Shown here in pieces: positions 27,141 through 36,302 of a stretch of DNA of 64,000 nt (positions are counted from its first letter, which is position 1; the number at the start of each line of letters is the position of its first letter). The stretch comes from Bosea vestrisii (GTDB lineage Bacteria > Pseudomonadota > Alphaproteobacteria > Rhizobiales > Beijerinckiaceae): contig NZ_CP126307.1 of assembly GCF_030144325.1 (NCBI RefSeq), positions 992,001 to 1,056,000 on the forward strand, given 5' to 3'. The translations under genes and the position numbers were made by a program. Below the pieces are notes generated by a model. That model was not told where the DNA came from and ran no database searches. It saw only the letters and a program-made list of their open reading frames with translations.

Positions 27141-27309
27141 CCGTCTCTGGAGCGTTGAAGATCACGCGCCAAACTCCTCCCATCATTTCAAAGCCCGTTT
27201 AAGGCCCGAGCGCGCCAGCTCTCCCCTTTTGGCATCGCCGACGCTCGCGGGCGGCAGTTTCGTTCGGAGGGTCGATCCGGGGTGTAAGGCACGGCCTCTC
27301 CCGACTGCA

Positions 27310-27469
27310 GCCGTTTCACCCCTGTTAACCATGCCGCGGCTTCGCCCGGATTTCGAGCAATTCGCGGGCTCGGATTTACGCCTCGTTACGAGATCGGCGG
27401 CATGGTCCATCGGTCGCGGCCAGAAAGGTTGCGGCGCCAGAAGGCACCATACCAGAAGGGTATTCTATC
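27310..27469 (+). promoter_or_regulatory. Flagellin promoter region, copy 2
   Basis: This matches 25564-25723 at every base I compared except one (A for T within CCAGAAAGGTTGC). The half-site TTAACCAT is at 27325-27332. The repeat starts sharply at GCCGTTTCACC, marking the upstream edge of the duplicated or gene-converted block. Confidence 0.6.
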
Positions 27470-28798
27470 ATGGCCGTTTCTCTCTCTGCCGGCGTCCGCA
27501 ACAACCTGACGACGCTGCAGTCGACCTCCGCCCAGTCCTCGCAAATCCAGAACCGCCTTGCCACCGGCAAGAAGGTCAACAGCGCGATCGACAGCCCGGT
27601 CAACTTCTTCACTGCCGCTTCGCTGAATGATCGTTCGAGCCAGCTCACCGGCCTGCTCGACGGCATCTCGAACGGCATTCAGACCATCCAGGCTGCCTCC
27701 AAGGGCATCGACGGCATCACCAAGCTGGTCGGCTCGCTGCAGTCGACGATCAAGCAGGCCCAGGCCGACGCGGCTCAGAACCGCCCGACCAAGGCCGGCG
27801 GGGCGCTCGCCACCCAGGCGGAAGTCGCCGTCACCAGCAAGAGCCTCAAGGACATCGCCCTCGACAAGCGCTTGGCCGACAGTGCTGTCGGTGCTGTCGG
27901 TGTAGACGCCGCAACGGCGACCAGCGCCGGTGACCTCGGCATCGCAGTCGCAAACACCGATATCGGTATTTCGCTGACGGCGGGCTCGACCACCTATGAA
28001 GCCTCGTTCTCTGCTGTAGGCGCGACGGTGCGCGACCTGGTCAACGAGATCAACAAGTCGGGCATCGCCACCGCCTTCGTCGACGAGAAGGGCCAGCTCA
28101 ACGTCAAGGGCACCGGCTCCGAGGACCTCGAGTTCGGCGTCGGTGCCGGTGCAAACGGCGGCGCTGCCATCACGAATGCGCAAGGCGGCGGCGCCAACGC
28201 GGCTATCAACTTCCTCCCCGCTGACGCGGTTGCGGCGACTGCGATCAAGGGGCCGACCGTCACCTCGGCGGTTCGCTCCAACCTGATCGACCAGTTCAAC
28301 GATCTGCGCAACAAGATCGACGATCTCGCCAAGGATTCCGGCTTCAACGGCATCAACCTGCTCGGCGGCGATCGCCTGTCGGTCGTCTTCAACGAGAAGA
28401 CCGGCAAGAACCAGACCAAGCTCGATGTCCAGGGCACCCAGCTGAGCTCCGACAACCTCGGCATCACCAAGGCTGGCAACACCCAGCTCGCCGGCAGCGT
28501 CAACTTCCAGAACGACTCCGATCTGGAAGCCGCCACCAAGTCGCTCACCGGCGCCCTGACCTCGCTGAAGTCGCTCTCCTCGACCTTCGGCGCCAACCTC
28601 TCGGTCGTCCAGACCCGCCAGGACTTCACCAAGGACCTGTCGAACGTCCTGACCACCGGCGCCGACAACCTCGTCAACGCCGACCTCAACCAGGAAGCCG
28701 CCTCCCTGCTCGCGCTGCAGACCCGTCAGCAGCTCTCGCAGCAGGCGCTCTCCCTCGCCAACCAGGCCGACCAGGGCGTCCTGCGTCTCCTCGGCTGA
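27470..28798 (+). CDS. Flagellin (second tandem copy)
   Basis: A 442-residue filament subunit nearly the same as the first copy. The promoter, the first 145 or so coding bases, and 639 bases covering the 3' half and terminator are identical. The middle differs through substitutions and small indels, for example DSAVGAVGVDAATATSAGD and GANGGAAITNAQGGGANAA. It is preceded by the copied promoter and followed by the copied terminator, so it can be expressed separately. The pattern points to recent duplication or gene conversion with divergent selection on the exposed domain. Confidence 0.95.
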   Translation: MAVSLSAGVRNNLTTLQSTSAQSSQIQNRLATGKKVNSAIDSPVNFFTAASLNDRSSQLTGLLDGISNGIQTIQAASKGIDGITKLVGSLQSTIKQAQADAAQNRPTKAGGALATQAEVAVTSKSLKDIALDKRLADSAVGAVGVDAATATSAGDLGIAVANTDIGISLTAGSTTYEASFSAVGATVRDLVNEINKSGIATAFVDEKGQLNVKGTGSEDLEFGVGAGANGGAAITNAQGGGANAAINFLPADAVAATAIKGPTVTSAVRSNLIDQFNDLRNKIDDLAKDSGFNGINLLGGDRLSVVFNEKTGKNQTKLDVQGTQLSSDNLGITKAGNTQLAGSVNFQNDSDLEAATKSLTGALTSLKSLSSTFGANLSVVQTRQDFTKDLSNVLTTGADNLVNADLNQEAASLLALQTRQQLSQQALSLANQADQGVLRLLG

Positions 28799-28850
28799 TC
28801 TTCGGTCCGCAGAAGCGGATCAACCCGCAGAACGCGGGACGAAGCAAAAG

Positions 28851-28879
28851 AGCGGCGGAGCCAAGGCTCCGCCGCTTTT
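28851..28879 (+). terminator. Terminator after second flagellin
   Basis: Same 12-base-pair stem as at 27111, followed by TTTT before the sequence diverges at base 28880. Confidence 0.88.
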
Positions 28880-28900
28880 CGTTTGCGCCCAGCCGCCTCA

Positions 28901-28915
28901 TTAACCGTTTATTAG
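28901..28915. promoter_or_regulatory. CtrA-like site upstream of third flagellin
   Basis: TTAA-N7-TTAG (TTAACCGTTTATTAG) is one base from the CtrA consensus TTAA-N7-TTAA, 71 bases before the flagellin ATG at 28986. This leader is unrelated in sequence to those of the other two flagellins. Confidence 0.45.
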
Positions 28916-28985
28916 CCTTAACAAAGGATTGTCGGCTCAGAGCAAGCTGGTTGAGCGCCAAACCGCGCTGTCTGAGGGACCTGAA

Positions 28986-30377
28986 ATGGCCAACACGATC
29001 CTGTCGAACGGCGTCCGCAACAACCTGTTGACCCTCCAGCAGACCACCGCCCAGCAGGGCGTGATCCAGAATCGCCTGGCGACCGGCAGGAAGGTCAACT
29101 CGGCGATCGACAATCCGGTGAACTACTTCACCTCGGTTTCGTTGAACGATCGTTCGAGCCAGCTCACCGGCCTGCTCGATGGCATCTCGAACGGCATCCA
29201 GACCATCCAGGCTGCGTCCAAGGGCATCGACGGCATCACCAAGCTGGTGCAGTCGCTGCAATCGACGGTGAAGCAGGCTCAAGCCGACGCGGCTCAGAAC
29301 CGTCCGACCAAGGCCGGCGGGGCGTTGGCCACTCAGGCCGAAGTGGTCCTGACCAGCAAGAGTCTGAAGGATCTCGCCCTCGACAAAAAGCTGGTCGACG
29401 ACAACCTCGCCGTCGCCAACGGCGCGACCGCAACCTATTCAGGCAATCTCGGCATTGCCGCCCCGGCCGCCGGCGACTCCCAGGTGCTCGCCATCTCGGT
29501 GAAGTCGGGCGCGAACACCTACACGGCGTCTTTCAACGCCGCCAACACCACCGTGCGCGACCTCGTCAACGAGATCAACAAATCCGGCATTGCGAGCGCC
29601 TTCGTCGACGAAAAGGGCCAGCTCAATGTCAAGGGCACCGGCTCGGAGGATGTCGAGTTCGGCCTCGGCCAGGCGACCTTCACCCCGGCTGCCGCAGGCG
29701 CCCCGACGCCGGCGGAATTCGCCGCGGCGGGCATCCCCGCCGTCACCGACGCACAAAGCGCAGCGTCCGAGAACGTTGCGATCGGCTTCGCGCTCGGCGA
29801 CAACGCCGCCGGCACGACCACGATCAAGGGCGCCGCCATCACCTCGGCTGTCCGCTCGAATCTGATCGATCAGTTCAACGACCTGCGCAACAAGATCGAC
29901 GATCTCGCCAAGGATTCGAGCTATAACGGCATCAACCTGCTCTCGGGCGATCGCCTCTCGATCGTCTTCAACGAGAAGACCGGCAAGAACCAGACCAAGC
30001 TCGACATCCAGGGCTCGAACATCACCGCCGACAACCTCGGCATTCCGCGCGCCATCAACACGCAGCTCGCCGGCTTCATCAACTTCCAGAACGACGCCGA
30101 TCTGGAGAAGGCGACCACCGCCCTGACCGGCTCGCTGACCTCGCTGAAGTCACTGGCCTCGACGCTCGGCTCGAACCTCTCGGTCGCCCAGACCCGGCAG
30201 GACTTCACCAAGGAGCTCTCCAACGTCCTGATCACCGGCGCCGGCAACCTCGTCCTGGCCGATCCGAACGAGGAAGGCGCCAGCCTGCTCGCGCTGAACA
30301 CCCGCCAGCAGCTCTCGCAGACCGCCCTCTCCCTCGCCAACCAGGCCGACCAGGGCGTCCTGCGCCTGTTCGGCTGA
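28986..30377 (+). CDS. Flagellin (third copy, divergent)
   Basis: A 463-residue filament subunit, related to but distinct from the two upstream copies. It begins MANTILSNGVRNNLLTLQQTT and ends QQLSQTALSLANQADQGVLRLFG. Its variable domain is longer, with an Ala/Pro-rich stretch (TPAAAGAPTPAEFAAAGIP). The frame opens at 28929, but ATG 28986 aligns with the other copies. No terminator follows, so flbT and flaF are probably on its transcript, joining filament synthesis with its translational regulators. Confidence 0.95.
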   Translation: MANTILSNGVRNNLLTLQQTTAQQGVIQNRLATGRKVNSAIDNPVNYFTSVSLNDRSSQLTGLLDGISNGIQTIQAASKGIDGITKLVQSLQSTVKQAQADAAQNRPTKAGGALATQAEVVLTSKSLKDLALDKKLVDDNLAVANGATATYSGNLGIAAPAAGDSQVLAISVKSGANTYTASFNAANTTVRDLVNEINKSGIASAFVDEKGQLNVKGTGSEDVEFGLGQATFTPAAAGAPTPAEFAAAGIPAVTDAQSAASENVAIGFALGDNAAGTTTIKGAAITSAVRSNLIDQFNDLRNKIDDLAKDSSYNGINLLSGDRLSIVFNEKTGKNQTKLDIQGSNITADNLGIPRAINTQLAGFINFQNDADLEKATTALTGSLTSLKSLASTLGSNLSVAQTRQDFTKELSNVLITGAGNLVLADPNEEGASLLALNTRQQLSQTALSLANQADQGVLRLFG

Positions 30378-30411
30378 TCCTTCTTTCCTCCAGCCAGAAG
30401 GCGGGACAGCC

Positions 30412-30804
30412 ATGGCCCTCAAGGTCGAGCTCAAGCCGAACGAGCGCATCATCATCGGCTCGGTCGTCATCCGCAACGACGAGCAGCGCACCCGCTTCTT
30501 CATCGAGGGCGAGGCGCCGATCCTGCGCGAGAAGGACATTCTCACCGGCGCAACCGCCGATACGCCGGCCAAGAAGATCTACCTCGCGATCCAGCTCATG
30601 TACCTGGCTGGCGACCCGACGACGCAGCACGAGGTCTATTTCCAGCTGGTGCGCGACTTCCTGCAGGCGGCGCCAAGTGCTTTGCCGCATATTTCGGAAA
30701 TCAATAACTGCATTTTAAGCGGTGAGCTCTACAAAGCACTCAAGGCGGCCAAGACGCTGATCTCCTACGAGGCGGAACTGCTCGAGCATGCAAAGCGGGT
30801 TTAA
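30412..30804 (+). CDS. flbT: Flagellin translation repressor FlbT
   Basis: A 130-residue alphaproteobacterial regulator. In Caulobacter FlbT binds the 5' leader of flagellin mRNA and limits its translation until hook completion. Family features are KVELKPNERIIIGSVVIRND at the N-terminus, EAPILREKDIL, and AIQLMYLAGD. It follows the third flagellin by 34 bases and overlaps flaF by 17 bases. Confidence 0.93.
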   Translation: MALKVELKPNERIIIGSVVIRNDEQRTRFFIEGEAPILREKDILTGATADTPAKKIYLAIQLMYLAGDPTTQHEVYFQLVRDFLQAAPSALPHISEINNCILSGELYKALKAAKTLISYEAELLEHAKRV

Positions 30805-31159
30805 TGCCTACGCCGCGGCCTCGAAGGCGGCGCTGAACGTCCAGTCGCCGCGCGAACTCGAAGCCGGCCTACTGCTCAAGGCGGCCGCCCGTCTCCAGAT
30901 GATCGTCGATGACTGGGTTGCTCGCTCCGGCGAGCTCGACGCAGCCCTGGCCTATAACCGCAAGCTCTGGACCCTGCTGGTCTCGGCGGTGATCGCCGAG
31001 GACAATCCGCTGCCGGTCGAGATCAAGCGCAACATCCTCGGGTTGGCCAACTTCATCTTCAACCGAACGTTCCAGGTCGCAGCAGCGCCGGAGCCGCAAG
31101 CACTCGCTGCCCTCGTCAACATCAATCGCGAGATCGCCGCCGGCCTGCGCGGCCGCTGA
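30788..31159 (+). CDS. flaF: Flagellin biosynthesis regulator FlaF
   Basis: A 123-residue protein that in related bacteria acts opposite to FlbT and is needed for flagellin synthesis and secretion. Recognisable parts are FNAYAAASKAALNVQSPRELEAGLL, YNRKLWTLLVSAV and LPVEIKRNILGLANFIF. It starts inside the flbT 3' end, so the pair is translationally coupled. A strong terminator follows. Confidence 0.93.
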   Translation: MQSGFNAYAAASKAALNVQSPRELEAGLLLKAAARLQMIVDDWVARSGELDAALAYNRKLWTLLVSAVIAEDNPLPVEIKRNILGLANFIFNRTFQVAAAPEPQALAALVNINREIAAGLRGR

Positions 31160-31182
31160 TCCCGCCACGATATCTGGTATAA

Positions 31183-31218
31183 GAGAAAACGGCCCGGAGC
31201 GATCCGGGCCGTTTTCTC
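31183..31218. terminator. Bidirectional terminator between flaF and flgL
   Basis: A perfect 16-base-pair stem (GAGAAAACGGCCCGGA, loop GCGA, and its complement) with built-in A and T tracts, exactly between the convergent flaF and flgL genes. It should stop transcripts from both sides. Confidence 0.93.
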
Positions 31219-31244
31219 ATTCATGCCTGCGGAGCGTGGCGGCC

Positions 31245-32759
31245 TCAGAGATAATTGGTCAGGCGCAGTTGCTGCAGCATCGAGGTGGTCTGGTAGCTCG
31301 CCTGCAGGGTGGTCTGCAGCGCCAGGATCTGCATCGCCACCTCCTCCTTGGTGATGTCCTCGACCCCCGCGAGCGTCGTGCTCAGATAGTCCTTCGTCGC
31401 GGTGTGCCGTTCCTTGGCCTGGGTCATCGCGGTCTGCGCCGAGCCGAGTTCGACGATGATCTCCGAGGGCGCCTGTGTTCCGGTCGGAAAGCCGATATTG
31501 TTGCGCACCCGCTCGGTCATCGCCTCGTAGCGCAGCTTCGAGTTCGGATCGCTTGCCGGGAAGGTCTCGGCCGCCATGATCGCGAACTGCGCCAGGCCGG
31601 TCCGGAACGCCTCCTCGTTGGCACGGGCACCGGCCGCCACCTGCTGGCCCTGATCGACCTGAACGCTCGCCGTCGCCCTGGCCGAGCCGGCGGCATCGTC
31701 GCCCTGGTACCAGATCACCGTATTGGCAGCGGTGCCCGGCGCCGGCGCGGCCGTCGCGGTGTTGAAGGGCGGTCCGGGCACCCTGAGCGGTGGATTGCTC
31801 GGGCTGCCGGCGAAGAAGTCCTTGGCCGCGACCTGGGCCGAGGCGGCCGAGAGTGACGTGTTTGCCTCGCGTGACAGTGCCGCGTTGATCGATGCGCGCA
31901 GATTGGTGGCTGTGGCGTTGGCGTCGACGCCGATGACGAAGCCGTCGGCGGCGGCGCCGGTGGTGCCTTCCGCCCGCGCCGTCAGCGTGATCTCTTTGGT
32001 CGTGCCGTCCGGGAGAGACAGCGCGATCTTCAGCGTGTCGCCCGCCTGCGGCTGCGCCGCCACGTTGACGGCTATGTCCGCCGGCGGCCCGGCCGTATAG
32101 GCCGTGGTCAGGGCCGCCGTGCTGCTCGACGCGTTGGTCAGCTTGAAGCCATAGGGCAGTCCAGCTGCCTCCTCGGCGATCGTCGCGTTCGTGCCGGCAC
32201 CGCCGGTGACGAGCCGGCCAAGGCCACCGGCACCGAGATCGGCCTGCTTGCGCTCGGAGATCAGCTGCTTCAGGCCGGCGCGAGTGGCGTCGCCATCCAT
32301 GATCAGCGAGAAGCCTTCGACCGGTTCGACGTCGCTGGTCCGGCCGGAGAACAGGTAGCGGCCGTTCACCTGCGTGCCCAGGAGATCAAGCGTCTGCTTG
32401 AACTTCTCCTCGGCGAGAACCTGCGGCGAGGTGCGGCCGGTCGAGGTCTCGACATAGCTGTCCGGGCGCGCATCGGCCCGTGTCTCGCCAGCGAGCTTGG
32501 CGAAGTTCTCGACCGCCTTCGTCATCAGCTTGAGATTGACGTCGGCACGCTGGATGCCGGTCAGGTAGCCGTCGAGCGTCGAGAGCTTGTTGTTGAGGTC
32601 GAGACTGACGCCGCGATCCATGCCGAGGCCGGCAAAGGTCTCCGACTTCTTCTGCGTCGCCAATTGGCGCTGCAGGTCGTCGAGCTGGCCGCGCATCGAG
32701 ACGAACTGGTTCGGGTTGGCGAGGCGATAGGCGCCGGTGCCGGTGGGGGTGATGGTCAT
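31245..32759 (-). CDS. flgL: Hook-filament junction protein FlgL (HAP3)
   Basis: A 504-residue flagellin-like junction protein, third gene of the flgE-flgK-flgL operon. The N-terminus RLANPNQFVSMRGQLDDLQRQLAT and LSTLDGYLTGIQRADVNLK, together with the C-terminus EEVAMQILALQTTLQASYQTTSMLQQLRLTNYL, are the D0/D1 helices that stack under the filament. The central part with NGRYLFSGRTSD is typical of FlgL. It is longer than enteric FlgL (about 317 residues) but in the alphaproteobacterial range. Eleven bases separate it from flgK. Confidence 0.85.
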   Translation of the reverse strand: MTITPTGTGAYRLANPNQFVSMRGQLDDLQRQLATQKKSETFAGLGMDRGVSLDLNNKLSTLDGYLTGIQRADVNLKLMTKAVENFAKLAGETRADARPDSYVETSTGRTSPQVLAEEKFKQTLDLLGTQVNGRYLFSGRTSDVEPVEGFSLIMDGDATRAGLKQLISERKQADLGAGGLGRLVTGGAGTNATIAEEAAGLPYGFKLTNASSSTAALTTAYTAGPPADIAVNVAAQPQAGDTLKIALSLPDGTTKEITLTARAEGTTGAAADGFVIGVDANATATNLRASINAALSREANTSLSAASAQVAAKDFFAGSPSNPPLRVPGPPFNTATAAPAPGTAANTVIWYQGDDAAGSARATASVQVDQGQQVAAGARANEEAFRTGLAQFAIMAAETFPASDPNSKLRYEAMTERVRNNIGFPTGTQAPSEIIVELGSAQTAMTQAKERHTATKDYLSTTLAGVEDITKEEVAMQILALQTTLQASYQTTSMLQQLRLTNYL

Positions 32760-32770
32760 GACCTATCTCC

Positions 32771-34636
32771 TCACAGTCTCATCAGCACGTCGAGCAACTC
32801 CTTGACCGTGGAGATGACGCGTGCGTTGGCGGCGTAGGCGCTCTGCAGTTCGATCAGGGTCGACATTTCCTGGTCGACATTGACCTTGGTGTCCTCGAGG
32901 AAGCGGCTCTGCACCGCAGAGAAGGCGACCTGTTGGCCCTCGTCGAGGCGCTTGGCCTGCTCGCTCGCCTGGCCCTGGCCGGCGACGACGCGCTGGACGA
33001 GGCTCGACACCGTGCCGGTCGAGGTCGCTGTCGAACCGTCGAAGCCGGTGGCGTTGGTGAAGCTGCGCTGGCTCGAGGTCAGGCGGTCATAGAGAAATTT
33101 GGGCCGGGTCGTGTCGCCCTGCGGCGTCGCCGGGCTGGTGTTGAAGACGACCAGGCGGGAGCGATCGGCGACCAGGTCCGGATTGACGGTGATGCGCGAG
33201 GCGAAGCCTGCCGACTGGGCTCCGCCCTCATAGGAGCCGGTGTAGACGCCGTTGTTGCGGCCATCGACGAAGAAGGGCAGCTCGCCCGTGCCCCCGGTCA
33301 GCGAGGTCTGGGTCGGCCGCGCGGTCAGGCCGACGACATCACGGGTCGCGCCGGCGCCGTCATCGACGATGCGCAGCACCGAGCCGGTGTTGGAGACGGT
33401 GAAGCCGGGGCCGACAGCCGCCTGCATCTGCGCCGCGACCGAAGCCGGCCCGCCGGAGAAGTCGATGCCGATGACGCGGTTGTTGGCATCGCCCTGGGCC
33501 GAGGCGGGCAGCGGTAGCGATGCCGCCGACTCGACACGGACGAAGGTGAAGCGCTGCGTCTGCCCGCCGGGCGTGACCTTGTAGTCGAGCGTCACCGAAT
33601 TGCCGGACTGCAGCCCCGCAAGGTCGACATCGAAGCCCGTGGCGGCACCAGCGGTCACCGCCGTGCCGGCGATCTCCCGGTCGGAGAGCGCACTCGACAG
33701 CTGAGCGGCGATCTCGTCGAGCTGCTTTTGCGCCTGCACCAGCGTCTTGTCGCGCAGCTCGACCAGCGCGCCGATCTCGCCGGAGCGGAAGGTGTTGTTG
33801 GCGATGGCGTCGAAGCCGTTGCCGTTCAGGTCTCGGGCGACGATCGTGCCGACGCCGCGCGTCGCGGGATCGCTGCTCCACTGCGATTGCGGCCCGATAT
33901 TGGCGCGCGCATCGAACTCGAACTTGACCGTCGGCCGGCCGTCGAAGAGCTGCGTGCCCGAGGCAGTGGTGATGCTGAGCGAGCCGTTCGGTCGCTCATC
34001 GGTGCGGATCTCGACATATTGCGACAGCTCGGAGACGATCCGATCGCGCTGGTCGCGCAGATCCGCCGTGCCGGAGGTCTGCTGGGCATTGACGATGCGC
34101 GCATTGACGTTGGTCAGTTGGTCGAGCAGCTCGTTGACGCGGGTGACCGCCGAGCCGATGCCGGCCTCGGCCTGGCTGCGCTCCTGCTGGACCCCCTCCG
34201 ACAGGCCGCGCAGGCGGCTGGCGAGCTGGCTCGCCGCATCGAGCACCGCTGTGCGGTTCGTATAGGAGGACGGGTCGTTCTGCAGCGCCTGCAGCGAGCT
34301 GGTGAAGCTGCTGTACATCGAGTCCAGCGCCGTCTTGCTGCCCGGCGCGCCATACAGCTGGTCGAGATTGGCGAAAACCTGGGCGCGGGTCGAGGTATAG
34401 GCCGCGCCCGAGCTCTCCTGCAGGAGCTGATGCTGGACGATGCGGTCGAGCAGACGCTGGACGTTCGGATTGCTGACCCCGACCGTTCCGCCAGAGACCG
34501 AATCGACGCTCGAGACATTGCGTCGGACATAGCCGGGCGTACCGGCATTGGCGACGTTCTGCGAAACGACGCCGATGCCGATCTGCGCGCTGTTCAGCCC
34601 CGAAATGGCGGTGCCGAGCGAAGTGCTGAGACCCAT
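32771..34636 (-). CDS. flgK: Hook-filament junction protein FlgK (HAP1)
   Basis: A 621-residue junction protein between the hook and FlgL. The start MGLSTSLGTAISGLNSAQIGIGVVSQNVANAGTPGY carries the flagellar rod/hook N-terminal signature, and the C-terminus QEMSTLIELQSAYAANARVISTVKELLDVLMRL is characteristic. ATG 34636 with an AGGAG ribosome site is chosen over an in-frame TTG at 34642. It lies 55 bases downstream of flgE on the same strand. Confidence 0.94.
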   Translation of the reverse strand: MGLSTSLGTAISGLNSAQIGIGVVSQNVANAGTPGYVRRNVSSVDSVSGGTVGVSNPNVQRLLDRIVQHQLLQESSGAAYTSTRAQVFANLDQLYGAPGSKTALDSMYSSFTSSLQALQNDPSSYTNRTAVLDAASQLASRLRGLSEGVQQERSQAEAGIGSAVTRVNELLDQLTNVNARIVNAQQTSGTADLRDQRDRIVSELSQYVEIRTDERPNGSLSITTASGTQLFDGRPTVKFEFDARANIGPQSQWSSDPATRGVGTIVARDLNGNGFDAIANNTFRSGEIGALVELRDKTLVQAQKQLDEIAAQLSSALSDREIAGTAVTAGAATGFDVDLAGLQSGNSVTLDYKVTPGGQTQRFTFVRVESAASLPLPASAQGDANNRVIGIDFSGGPASVAAQMQAAVGPGFTVSNTGSVLRIVDDGAGATRDVVGLTARPTQTSLTGGTGELPFFVDGRNNGVYTGSYEGGAQSAGFASRITVNPDLVADRSRLVVFNTSPATPQGDTTRPKFLYDRLTSSQRSFTNATGFDGSTATSTGTVSSLVQRVVAGQGQASEQAKRLDEGQQVAFSAVQSRFLEDTKVNVDQEMSTLIELQSAYAANARVISTVKELLDVLMRL

Positions 34637-34691
34637 CGTCAACTCCTGTCGTTCTGGCCCGGCCCTTCTGGGCCGTCAGGCTGCGCTGCGC

Positions 34692-36104
34692 TCAGCGGAT
34701 GATGTTGAAGACGTCGCGCAGCATCTCCTGCGCCGTGGAGATCACCTTGGTGTTGGCCGAATAGGCCTGCTGGGTGACGATCATCTTCGAGAATTCGTCG
34801 GCGATGTCGGTGTTGGACTGTTCGACATTGCCGCCGATCAGCGCCGCGGTACCGAGGCCGACGATCGGAGCTCCCGACTCGATTGTCTCCTCGAAGGCGC
34901 CACCATCGAGCCGTTTCAGCGCATTGCCTGCGTTGAAGCGGGCGACCGCGATCTGCGCCAGCGCCACGACCTGGCCGTTGCTGAAGGTGCCGATCACCTG
35001 GCCCTCGTTCGAGATCGAGACCCGGTCGAGCGTGCCGGCGGTGTAGCCGTTCTGGCGGATGCTGCGGGCATCGATCTGGCCGCTGGTGTCGCCGTTCTGG
35101 GTCAGGCTGGTGCCGTTGGTGACGATGCTGATCGGCGCGGTGGCGGGCGAGATGGCGTTTCCGCCGATCGTCATGGGCGGGATCGTGATGTTGCCGTTGG
35201 CCGGCAACGTCATCTTGCCGGTCGAATCGAAGGTGACGTCGGTATTGACGTTGCGATAGGCGACGGCCGCACCGGTCGCGCCGGTGTTCTCGGCGATGAA
35301 CAGATTCCAAGTGTCGGGCGTCCCCGGCGCCGGGGTGGTCGTCGCATTGGAGATCTTGGCCCAGCGCAGTTCGACGCTCGTCGCCTTGCCGAGCGTATCG
35401 TAGACCGTGACCGAGCCGCCGGGAATCGAGCGGTTGAGGAAGAGAGTGAGGTCGCTGCCCACGACGGTGCCGGTACCGCCCGGCGTGACGCTAGGGTTCG
35501 TGCCGAAGCCCGTACCTGCATTCAGCAGCTCGGAGCCGGGTGTCGTCGAAACGGCGCTGTTCGTCTTCGGATAGGCCGGGATGTTGGCGCTGTACTCGAT
35601 CTGGGTCGTCGCCTTGGCCGGGAACTGGTCCTTGGTGATGCGCAGCACATCGGGCTGGCTGCCGATAATCTGGCCGGTGACGGGATCGATCTTCTGGCCC
35701 TTGAGGTAGTAGCCGGCGCCGTTGACGAGGTAGCCGTCGGCGTCGAAGTCGAAATCGCCACGGCGGGTGTAGAGATTGGTGTTGGCGAACTGGGTCGAAG
35801 CACCGACGCCGCTCTGGCGCTGGTCAACCACGAAGAAGCCGTCGCCGTTGATCGCCGCATTAGTGTCGATGCGGGTGGCGTTGAGGTCGCCCTGGATCGT
35901 GTTGGTGGCGCGGCTATAAGAAGCGACCGAGCCGGCGATCTGCCGATTCAGCGCCGAATCCGGCACCAGGTCCGAGAAGCTGGTATCGACCCGCTTGAAG
36001 CCCGCGGTGCGCGAGTTCGCGATGTTGCCGGAGATATTTTCGAGGGCATAGGACTGGGCCTGCATGCCCGTCACCGCCGTCGTCAGCGCACTGAAAACAC
36101 CCAT
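34692..36104 (-). CDS. flgE: Flagellar hook protein FlgE
   Basis: A 470-residue hook subunit and first gene of the flgEKL operon. The N-terminus MGVFSALTTAVTGMQAQSYALENISGNIANSRTAGFKR and C-terminus QQAYSANTKVISTAQEMLRDVFNIIR are the conserved D0 helices. The D1 and D2 domains are Thr/Gly/Asn-rich. The open frame reaches to 36197, but ATG 36104 matches the family. A sigma-54-type promoter lies about 70 bases upstream. Confidence 0.94.
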   Translation of the reverse strand: MGVFSALTTAVTGMQAQSYALENISGNIANSRTAGFKRVDTSFSDLVPDSALNRQIAGSVASYSRATNTIQGDLNATRIDTNAAINGDGFFVVDQRQSGVGASTQFANTNLYTRRGDFDFDADGYLVNGAGYYLKGQKIDPVTGQIIGSQPDVLRITKDQFPAKATTQIEYSANIPAYPKTNSAVSTTPGSELLNAGTGFGTNPSVTPGGTGTVVGSDLTLFLNRSIPGGSVTVYDTLGKATSVELRWAKISNATTTPAPGTPDTWNLFIAENTGATGAAVAYRNVNTDVTFDSTGKMTLPANGNITIPPMTIGGNAISPATAPISIVTNGTSLTQNGDTSGQIDARSIRQNGYTAGTLDRVSISNEGQVIGTFSNGQVVALAQIAVARFNAGNALKRLDGGAFEETIESGAPIVGLGTAALIGGNVEQSNTDIADEFSKMIVTQQAYSANTKVISTAQEMLRDVFNIIR

Positions 36105-36174
36105 CGCAACCTCACCCTGGTCATCCGACCGGACAGCGCCCCCCATGGGCGGCATGTCGAACCGAGGCTGGTTT

Positions 36175-36190
36175 TGCACGGCCTGTGCCA
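36175..36190 (-). promoter_or_regulatory. Sigma-54-type -24/-12 promoter of flgE
   Basis: On the minus strand TGGCACA-GGCC-GTGCA matches the RpoN consensus TGGCACG-N4-TTGCA, with GG and GC at exact spacing and two mismatches (A for G and G for T). Predicted initiation is about 60 bases before the flgE ATG. Confidence 0.7.
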
Positions 36191-36302
36191 GAGCCATGCT
36201 TAAGCTATTTCAAGGGCTTGGATGGTTTTCGAAAGGTTTCTAGACGATTCCGACCGGGCAGATTCGTCCATCGCCGGCAAATTCTGCCGGGCGCCAGCGT
36301 CT

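Larger units (their letters stand above)
27059..27469. other. Intergenic region between first and second flagellin
   Basis: A 411-base gap. It holds the hairpin CCCGC-AGAAC-GCGGG, the terminator at 27111-27140, about 170 bases of non-coding sequence only weakly similar to that before copy 1 (GTTTCGTTCGGAGGGTCGATCC against GTTTTCGTTCGTATGCCGATCC), and the repeated promoter block from 27310. No gene is visible. Confidence 0.8.

Noticed and set aside
31245..36104. Frameshift in flgL or flgK because of their long middle regions
   Set aside because: Both frames are continuous from the conserved N-terminal to the C-terminal helices.
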